64,000 nt of DNA from Euryodendron excelsum (Eukaryota; Streptophyta; Magnoliopsida; Ericales; Pentaphylacaceae): the NCBI GenBank assembly GCA_033060915.1, contig CM065397.1, forward strand, positions 32,617,501-32,681,500. The letters are read 5' to 3'. Of the stretch, positions 56,591-64,000 are shown piece after piece. Position numbers and translations under genes: made by a program. Below the pieces are notes generated by a model. That model saw nothing but the letters and a program-made list of their open reading frames with translations, did no database searches and was not told the DNA's origin. The first letter of the stretch is position 1. Every line of letters starts with the position of its first letter.

Positions 56591-57800
56591 TTTTTTTTTT
56601 TTTTTTTTTAAAGGGTAGTACCTCTTTAAGAACCTTGCATTGGTGGGAGGTATAACTCTTTCACCATCCATTGTGGTTAACAAGTAAGCTCCATTTGAAT
56701 AGACCTTCTCAATCACACAAGGACCTTCCCATTTAGGTTCGAGCTTTCCTTTAGTTTGTCGAGTCACGATGATCGGTGTCCGAACCATTAACACTAAGTC
56801 TCCTTTCTTGAAACAACGGAGCCTTACTCTTTTGTTGAAGGCATTTGCCATCCTTTGTTGATATATATCCAAATTTTGTTGGGCAAAAAGCCTTCGTTCA
56901 TCCAAGGTTTCAAGTTCAACCAATCTTACCATTGCACTTTCGTCTTTAGTTAAAGATTCTTTTATCGCGACCCTTAAAGAAGGTATTTGAACTTCAAGTG
57001 GTAGTACCGCTTCCCCTCCAAACATTAATGAATAGGGTGTGGCTTGAGTTGGAGTTCTGTATGAAGTACGATAAGCCCACAAGGCTTCTTGTAGTTTTTC
57101 ATGCCAACTTCTTTTATTTCTGTCCACCATCTTCTTGAGTATTTTGCAGAGGGTCTTGTTGAATGCTTCTGCCAAACCATTTGCAGGTGCATGATACCGT
57201 GATGAATGATTGATCTTTATTTTGTACTTGGAATACAACTTGTACAATGCATTACTTTTGAATGGTTGTCCATTATCTGTAATAATACTTTTAGGAATTC
57301 CGAATCTGTAAATGATGTGAGTCCTGATGAAATCTGCAACAGTTGTAGTTTTCACTTCTTTTAAGGCCACTGCTTCTGCCCACTTTGAGAAGTAGTCTGT
57401 CGCTGCCAAGATGTATCAATATCCTGCTGAAGATGGAGGCACAAAAGGCCCAATCACGTCCATACCCCAAGCTGCAAATGGTTAAGAGCAAGTTGTGACA
57501 TGTAGAGGCTCTGGAGGTTGATGGATGAAGTTCCCATGAAATTGGCAGACTTGACATCTTTTTGAATAGTCAATGCAATCAGAAATCATGGTCGGCCAAT
57601 AGTAGCCTAATCGTTTTAGCTGCATGTGTAGCCTTGGGCCGCTCTGATGTGCGCCACATACTCCCATATGTACTTCTGCCATGACTTCTTGAATTTGTCC
57701 TTTGGCTATGCATCGCATGTATAATCCGTCTAAGGATCTTTTGTAGAGTGCATCATTCCACAAAATGAACTTAGTGGCACGCCGTCTCACCTCGACACGT
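56576..57800 (-). pseudogene. Element C integrase
   Basis: The zinc-binding part is at about 57550-57700 (H-M-G-V-C-G-A-H ... 'RCQVCQ'). The DDE core follows: Asp in 'AATDYFSKWAEA' (57400), Asp in 'SIITDNGQPF' (57280) and Glu in 'NGLAEAFNKTL' (57170), so all three catalytic residues are present. The C-terminal 'KWEGPCVIEKVYSNGAYLL' block is at 56670-56740. The last codons run into a poly(A/T) tract coding for lysines. Stops break it between zinc finger and core (after T-T-C-S, and in G-Y-stop-Y-I-L). Confidence 0.88.
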
Positions 57801-58557
57801 TTTGCTTTTTCTTCTGGAAATCTCCCATGTTGGAGATAATTCATGAAGGGCTCCCGCCAATCTTCCTCATCCTCTTTTGTGCATATTGTCAAGACTGGAG
57901 CAACATTTGGAATTTTATTTAAAGACTGCAAAACTCTTCTTTCTCCTACAATTATAGTGATTGTTTTATTTTCTGGCAAGGCTAGTGAAGCGGCCAAACC
58001 TGCCAAAGAGTCAGCTCGAGTATTCATTCTTCTTTTGACACGAAAAATGTGCACTTTTCTGAATTGTGAAAGCAGTTGATCAGCCCTCTCATGGTAAGGA
58101 GTGAGACTTGCCTTTTTCACTATATATTCTCCACCTAATTGCTTTATTACTAACTCAGAATCCCGATATATGGTGAGTTCTTCAACGGGAATTTGTAGTG
58201 CTAGTTCCAGTCCAGCAATTACAGATTCATATTATGCCTCATTATTAGAACATCCTTCTGTCAAGGCGAAAAAGTGAGGAACTACTGCGTTGTCTGGTGT
58301 CACAAACACAACGCCAACCCCTGATTTATTGTTTTTGGGATTCTCTTGTTTCTTGCCATCGGGGCTTCTTGAGGCTCCATCAAAGTACATTTTCCATCCT
58401 TTTTGTACTTCTATCTGCATCACTTGTTCATCTGATAAATCAGTGGAAAGAGGCGAGTCATCAGGAACAAGGTGTGCTGCTAAGAAATCTGCTAGGGCTT
58501 GCCCTTTACGACTTTTTGGGACACATATTCAATTGAGAATTGCTAAAGAAGAACAGC
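57801..58557 (-). pseudogene. Second (archaeal-type) RNase H of element C
   Basis: 'GWKMYFDGASRSPDGKK' (58330-58400) gives the first Asp. 'GCSNNEA', then a TAA at 58231-58229, falls in the catalytic Glu block. 'IYRDSELVIKQL' (58160) and 'RMNTRADSLAGLAA' (57990) complete it. It marks the element as Tat lineage. Confidence 0.85.
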
Positions 58558-59574
58558 TCATTTCGCAATTTTTCCCGAAAGAACTGGTCGTGAAAGTATA
58601 TATTGCAAAGGGTCAGCCCTAAATATTAATTTGACTTCATGTTCCGAGACATAGTGTTTTAACTTCTGCAATGCAAATACCAAAGCCAGACATGTTTTTT
58701 CAATTGGGGAATAGTTAACTTCTGCACCAACTAAAGTACGACTTAGATAATACAAGGCATTTTCCTTCCCTTGGTCATTATGTTGGGCCAAGAGTGCTCC
58801 TAATGAGTGATCAAGAGCTGCAATATATAACAGAAGCAGTCTTCCTTTTATTGGGCTCATGAGCACCGGGGGTTTCATGAGGTATTCTTTGATGCTATCG
58901 AAGGCATTTTGGCACGCTTGGTCCCATTCAAAGGGTACATCTTTCTTCATTAACCTTGAGAATGGTAAACACCGGCCAGCCAGATTAGAAATGAATCTTC
59001 TGATGTAAGCCAATCTTCCTTGTAAGCCTTTCAACTCCCTTAAGTTCCTTGGGGGAGGCATTTCAAGGATTGCTTTGATCTTTGTGGGATCAACTTTGAT
59101 TCCTTTGCTTCGAACCACAAACCTAAGAAATTTTCCTGATGAAACACCAAAGGCACATTTCATCGGATTCATCTTAAGTTGATAACGCCTTAAGCATTCA
59201 AAAATTCTTCTTAGATCCTCGAGATGGTCTTCCTTTTTCCTTGTCTTGACAACAATATCATCAACATAACACTCAATAATGTTATGAAGCATATCCTCGA
59301 AGATCGAGGTCATGGCTCTTTAATAGGTAGCTCCAGCATTTTTTAGACCAAAGGGCATCACTTTATAACAAAAGACACCTTTTGGAGTTCTGAAGGCTGT
59401 TAATTCTTCATCTTCAGGTGCCATTTGGATTTGATTGTATCCTGAATATCCGTCCATAAATGACAAGGTCTCATACCTTGTAGTTGCATCTACGAGAAGC
59501 TCGGTTATGGGTAGAAGAAAATCATCTTTGGGGCAGGCTTCATTTAGATCACGAAAGTCAATGCACACTCTGAT
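58558..59574 (-). pseudogene. Element C reverse transcriptase and first RNase H
   Basis: 'CIDFRDLNEACPKDDFLLP' and 'SFMDGYSGYNQIQMA' (59400-59565), then 'VMPFGLKNAGATY' and a TAA (59317-59319). Next is Y-V-D-D-I-V-V at about 59250-59270, with 'KFLRFVVRSKGIKVDPTKI' and RNase H 'LLYIAALDHSLGALLAQHN' to 'LIFRADPLQYILSRPVLSG'. The RT active site is intact. A TAG at 59575-59577 and a TGA near 58557 break the frame, otherwise collinear. Confidence 0.9.
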
Positions 59575-61203
59575 CTAGCCATTCTTCTTCTTGGCTGGTA
59601 CTATGTTTGCCAACCATGTCGGATATTTCACTTCTCTGATGAATCCAGCTTTGATGAGCTTGTCAACCTCAGTTTCAATTTGGGTTGACAATTCAGGTCG
59701 AGTTCGTCTCTGTGGTTCTTTGACCGGTCGCTTCCCAGGGTATATTGAAAGCTTATGAACCACAATCCTTGGATCAAGACCAGGCATCTCAACATAGTTC
59801 CATGCAAAAATGTCTCGATATTCCCTTAGGAACGAGATATATCTTTGAGCCTCTTGTTCAGTCAGGTTTGCATTGATAAATGTTGGTTTATTTTCACCTT
59901 CTTCACCGAGGTTTATTTCACGAAGTTCGTCAATGGTAGCTTGTCCTCCTTCTTCCAACTCTCTTGGTGCAAGACATGCCTTTTCGTCTTCTTCTTCATA
60001 TAAGTCTCTTGGGACTTTTTCTGTAGTAGTCATGTTTACCGAAAGCTGATTTTCTATGAAAGGTTCATGATATCCTAACCCCTCTTTCGTTGAAGTGATG
60101 GATTTCCCTTGTTGGATGGCCTTTCTTTGAGACTGTGTTAACATAGCATCAAACGGTGCAACTTCTTTTGTTAAGACTTTTCTAGGATCCAAACCAAGTT
60201 TTACTAGCATCTGTGTAGTTTTTGCACTATATTTAGGCTTTACAACATTAGGGATCGGGTCCCCCATATTTGAAACTTGTTCTGCATCCACCCTTTGTTC
60301 AAGATCACCCATCGAATGAAATCGAATAGGCTTTGACCCTTTTTCTTTGGAGGGAACAACAAACTTGCTATAGGTGTCCACATATGTGCATTCAGTCTTC
60401 CTTAAGGGTAAGATAAATTTATCTTTCAATCCGAAGGTTGGATTTATCGGGACTAAAGCACTTGCCCCCAGCTTTCTTTCAAACTTTGGGATGTATCGAA
60501 AAGATTTTGTTACTGGAGCTTGAGTACCTTCTGTTTTCTTCAGATCTTGTTCTTTCTCTTTCTTCCATGACGTCTTTGAATAAAATCGAGCATATGCGTA
60601 ATAGGCCTCTACCCCATTAAATGGATCACTGTCAGCTATAATTGTCCCTTCCTTTTCAAACCCCTCTTCAGAAGGTAGTGGATATTTGATACACTGATGA
60701 AAAGTAGAAGGTATTGCATAATGATTATGCACCCAAGGGCGTCCTAGAAGGGCATTGTAAGAGGTATCCACGTCAATCACCAGGAATTCAGTATCCTCCT
60801 CGATGTCTCCAAATTTTGTTTGTAACTTGATTTTTCCCATAGGACGTTGTTCATTTTGATTGAACTCCTGGATCACCAGATGACTTGGTCGCGGGTGTGA
60901 AAGTGGGACACCTAACAAGCTTAGGGCCCTTCTTGGCAGAAGGTTTACGGTCGATCCTCCATTAACCATGACCCGAGAGACTTTGGTGGTGAGGATACGC
61001 CCAGTGATAAATAACGGACGATTGTGATCCAACACTTCGGCACATATGTCATCATCACCGAATGTAATCATGGACATACACATAGTAGTCTCTTCGAGAC
61101 CCTTTACTACAGCTTCCTGATGAAAATCCTCGGGCCTTGATAGGGCATATATCAAAGACTTTCTAAGTTCTGGAGACATTTTCAAGGCGTCATAGACACT
61201 CAA
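59575..61203 (-). pseudogene. Element C protease and RT N-terminus, long open frame with mutated active site
   Basis: This is a 542-codon open frame. 'SVYDALKMSPELRKSLIYAL' precedes the aspartic protease, whose active site reads V-M-V-N81-G-G-S. The family has Asp there, and the codon is AAT at 60961-60963, one transition from GAT. 'NALLGRPWVHNHYAIPSTFH' closes the protease. A G-L-G-Y-H-E-P motif, the connecting 'RDIFAWNYVEMPGLDP' and RT start 'GFIREVKYPTWLANIVPAKK' follow. The frame ends in a TAG where Gln or Trp is usual, so the stop is probably a mutation. Confidence 0.88.
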
Positions 61204-64000
61204 TAGGGCTGGAATTTTCTTAAGGTGAGCCAGAACATCATACTTTACTTACTCTTCTTCCTACAAGACTTCTTCTCATACAATTGATGTCTGAGGGTCT
61301 TGAGTTGTATTACGTGGTCGCCTTCGATAAGTGAGGTAAGTTTGACATGCTTTGGCAATAACTTTATTTTTGTTCTCAACCTCCTTTAACTCACCATTAA
61401 TTTGGATCGTGTTGACAGACCCGGCAGAAGATCGATTATCATCATCAATCATTTCTCCTTCGTCTTCCATTTTAGACACATTTCTCAGATGTTGTGGATC
61501 TCGCCTATAGAAACATTGAGATTCTATAAAAGCGTTTTTCATCGCTTCCCAGCTGGGCACCACAACTCCTTCAAGGGCACAATACCAGTCAAATGAAATT
61601 CCGCCAAGGGAAAGGGGAAATTGACGTAAGCAGAGAGCTTGGTTTTGAGCTGTATCCCCGCATTGTCTAAAAAACATTTAATGTGTTTCTCAGGATCCCC
61701 ATACCTTTCATATATCGCAAAGTTTGGGAGTTCATATTCTTCTGAAAATGGTGTCTGCTTAACCCATGGAAGGAACAAATCTCTGGGTCTGAAGCTTCCC
61801 ATTTCTCGCTGATTAAGGGCAGCTTCAATCTTTTCTTCGATAGTTCCTTTGAAAAAAGAATAAGTTTGGACAATTGTATGGTCTTCATCTTCCCAAGGTT
61901 CTAGCATTTCGAGTTCTATAGGTCTTGGGGTGTAAAACTTCTTATAGAATCGATCCGCCATTGTATCCCAATTAGGGATGGAGTTGGGAGGAAGACTAAA
62001 GAACCAATCGGCTGCCCATCCATCCAATGAGAGAACAAACTGTCGTAGAAGCAATGCTTGGCTCTTCACAGTATTCCCACATTGAGCGAGAAAATGAATT
62101 AAATGACGCCTTGGGCAACCAACCCCGTAATATAATGGAAATCGAGGCACTGCATATCCCTGTGGGAATGGGACTCTTTCGACCCATTGAGGAAACGGAT
62201 GCCTAAAAATTTGGTTAGCTTCAACTATATGGTCTTGGGGAGCTGGAGGTTCTTTTTCCTTTAAAGAAATTGTTACTTTTGCTCGATTCCCTCCTTTTCT
62301 AGCTTCAATCTTTGCTTTCTCATCATCATTTGGACTGCTACTGATTTGAACTTCTCCATTTACAAAATCCACATCAACAGTGATGACATTACAAGGAACA
62401 TCAAAATGGTCACTTGACACACTTTCTCCATCATAGGTTCTCACTAGAGAGGGGTATTGTGAGCTTTCACGGGAAAAATTAAGTTCTGAATCTTCACAAG
62501 GGATTTCGATTTGAGATAGCTTTCTTCGTTTTCCAGAGTAACTCAACAATTCATCATCTGATTGACATTTTAACTCATTATCTTCAAATTGCAGTCGTCG
62601 TCGCGAATGTCTCACGAGCTCTGAGTCAAACTTGTATTCCAAACTTCTTTGTTCTGACTCTCTTATATATTCTGGAGTATTCAGATAGTATATTGGTGGT
62701 ACTAGAGATTACTCTGGTGAAGCTGCCATGAAAAGCCATGAATCTTCTTTTGGAAGGACTGAGGTGTATGTTGGTGATATTGCTTCATGTTTCGGGGAGT
62801 CGGATATACAAATGGGGAATGAAGCATGCCCTCCTTCCTTAGTTTCAAGACCTGTTACTTCTTCTTCATCATTGCTTATCACAACGATGGTTAAACAAGG
62901 GACTACATCTGCCTTATCTTTCTTTCTCTTGCCAAAATGTGCTTGTAACTCATCAGACTGAAATTCTGGAGGCAAGAATTCCTCGAATGTGATTGGAAGA
63001 CGAGGAAGTTGTTCGCGAAGCTCCTCAGGGACTAATTTTTCTCCTTTTCTTTTCTTGTGAATCTTCTTCTTCTTGTCTTTAGTGACTTTGGGTCTTTTTT
63101 TCTTATTGGAATCCACCGTCTTTCGATGCTTCCTAGTTTTTGCCTTCAATGCAGCATTCTGTTTCTTTTTCATACTTTTTGATTGATACACAATCCATTC
63201 TCCTTCGTCACCATCATCAGTAGTGACAGGGTTAGCTGTTGTTTTTTCTGGAGTGGGAAGAGTGTTGACCTTTGAATCAAGGAGTTCTTGGATTTTATCT
63301 TTTAAGACAAAACACTCCTTTAATGGATGACTAATCAAACGGTGATATGGGCAATACTTAGGCTCATCTTTCTTGCCTATTTCATGAGGTCTTTTTACTT
63401 CAGGAAGCAAGATCAGGTCTTGTTCCAAGAGATCTTCAAAGAGTTCTTCTACCAAATCATTCTCGAAAGAATATTTCCTCTCCATTCTTTCCTTCATGCT
63501 GACCTTTTTAGCATCTCCAGGCTTCTTGGCACCAATCATCATAGGAGCCCTATTCCTAATGACCACAGGAGCTTTATTTTTTGTTTCGACTATAGCTGAG
63601 GTTTCAACTTTATCAACCACCAGTGGCCTTCGTCTTTTGCTTAAGTGTAATTCCATATCATGTGCCTTGGTACACAAGTCATTGAACCCTTCAAAGGTTT
63701 GAGCCATCAAGGCTGTCGATAATTCATGACGGAAGTTGTTTAGGCACATCCTTATAAGCTCTAACTGGGTGAACTTCTGAGGACATGCAAATGTTAGAGC
63801 TCTCCACCTTGCTATGAAGTCAGTGACTAGTTCATTGTCACGTTGTTTCGTTTCGATGAGCTCTGGTACTCCAACACGTCTTTGTGTATTGCAAAACTGC
63901 TTGAGGAATTCTTTAACCATAGCATCCCAACTTGGGATTGAGCTTTCTGGGAGATTAGCATACCATGTAAATGCAGACCTTTCAAGAGATTGCACAAACA
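61204..64000 (-). pseudogene. Element C gag, extended, with three gag-core copies
   Basis: Copy 1 enters from the right edge ('LERSAFTWYANLPESSIPSW', 'DFIARWRALTF'), followed by a 'YCPYHRLISHPLKECF' zinc-binding-like motif (about 63290-63353) and a Lys-rich region (63050-63180). After a single TAA (62709-62711) the same frame continues to copy 2 (about 61923-62201: 'PRRHLIHFLAQCGN', 'LLLRQFVLSLDGWAADWFF', 'FYKKFYTPR'). Copy 3 (about 61480-61775) has 'LPWVKQTPFSEEYELPNFAI' in one frame and 'LCLRQFPLSLGGISFDWY' in the next, a one-base slip in a T run near 61665-61675. Frames then lead to the protease. The usual plant gag has one core. Confidence 0.8.

Larger units (their letters stand above)
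48529..64000 (-). mobile_element. Element C: Tat-lineage LTR retrotransposon, continuing past the right edge
   Basis: Minus-strand order from the right edge is gag (three cores), protease, RT with RNase H, second RNase H, integrase; then an opposite-strand PMD gene, a 75-bp array, spacer, PPT and a 3' LTR at 48529-49330. The second RNase H and gag type place it in Tat. More than 15.4 kb are visible; 5' LTR, PBS and the right target duplication lie outside. It carries nonsense mutations in most domains but is less decayed than element A. Confidence 0.9.

Overview
The window is nuclear DNA of a flowering plant, by gene content a eudicot. It is AT-rich and intron-bearing, carries CT/GA-rich 5' leaders and microsatellites, and is dominated by nested Ty3/gypsy LTR retrotransposons. 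No species can be named from sequence alone. Only one host gene looks intact: a clade A protein phosphatase 2C of the HAB1 type (42250-46119, plus strand, four exons, 550 residues). Beside it is a broken remnant of an M1 aminopeptidase gene (47701-48121, minus strand).

Layout. (1) 1-5155 is the 3' part of a plus-strand Tat-lineage element, called B here. It has a 3' LTR (4385-5155), a tandem-repeat spacer, and a plant-mobile-domain (PMD) gene on the opposite strand (1035-2507). The right end of a second element's giant LTR (1-1034) cuts the PMD gene. (2) 5156-7117 is host-like DNA with a possible truncated first exon. (3) 7118-39624 is a minus-strand chromovirus with 2.5-kb LTRs, an iMet-type PBS and a perfect 5-bp target duplication (AATCC). 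It is split inside its protease by a 22.5-kb minus-strand Tat/Ogre-like element, A (13274-35804; LTRs about 5 kb, tRNA-Arg-type PBS). A 313-bp solo LTR sits in the chromovirus 3' LTR. (4) 39625-48528 is the host island with the phosphatase and the aminopeptidase remnant. (5) 48529 to the right edge is a third minus-strand Tat element, C: 3' LTR, long spacer, 75-bp repeat array, a spliced PMD-type gene on the plus strand, then integrase, RNase H, RT, protease and an unusually long gag with three gag-core copies; its 5' LTR lies beyond the window.

The recurring theme is the most interesting one. All three Tat elements share the same 3' layout: 3' LTR, spacer, short tandem-repeat array, an opposite-strand mobile-domain gene (PMD or DUF7745-like), then the end of pol. 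In element C the opposite-strand gene keeps apparent GT-AG introns and a coiled-coil-like tail. LTRs and arrays also carry repeated perfect hairpins, some with paired (compensatory) changes between units. All element genes here are decayed by stops, frameshifts or deletions. Many of the stops fit C-to-T or G-to-A decay.

All homology statements rest on recognising motifs by eye, and no searches were run. Positions of LTR ends, splice sites and stops were read directly from the sequence.
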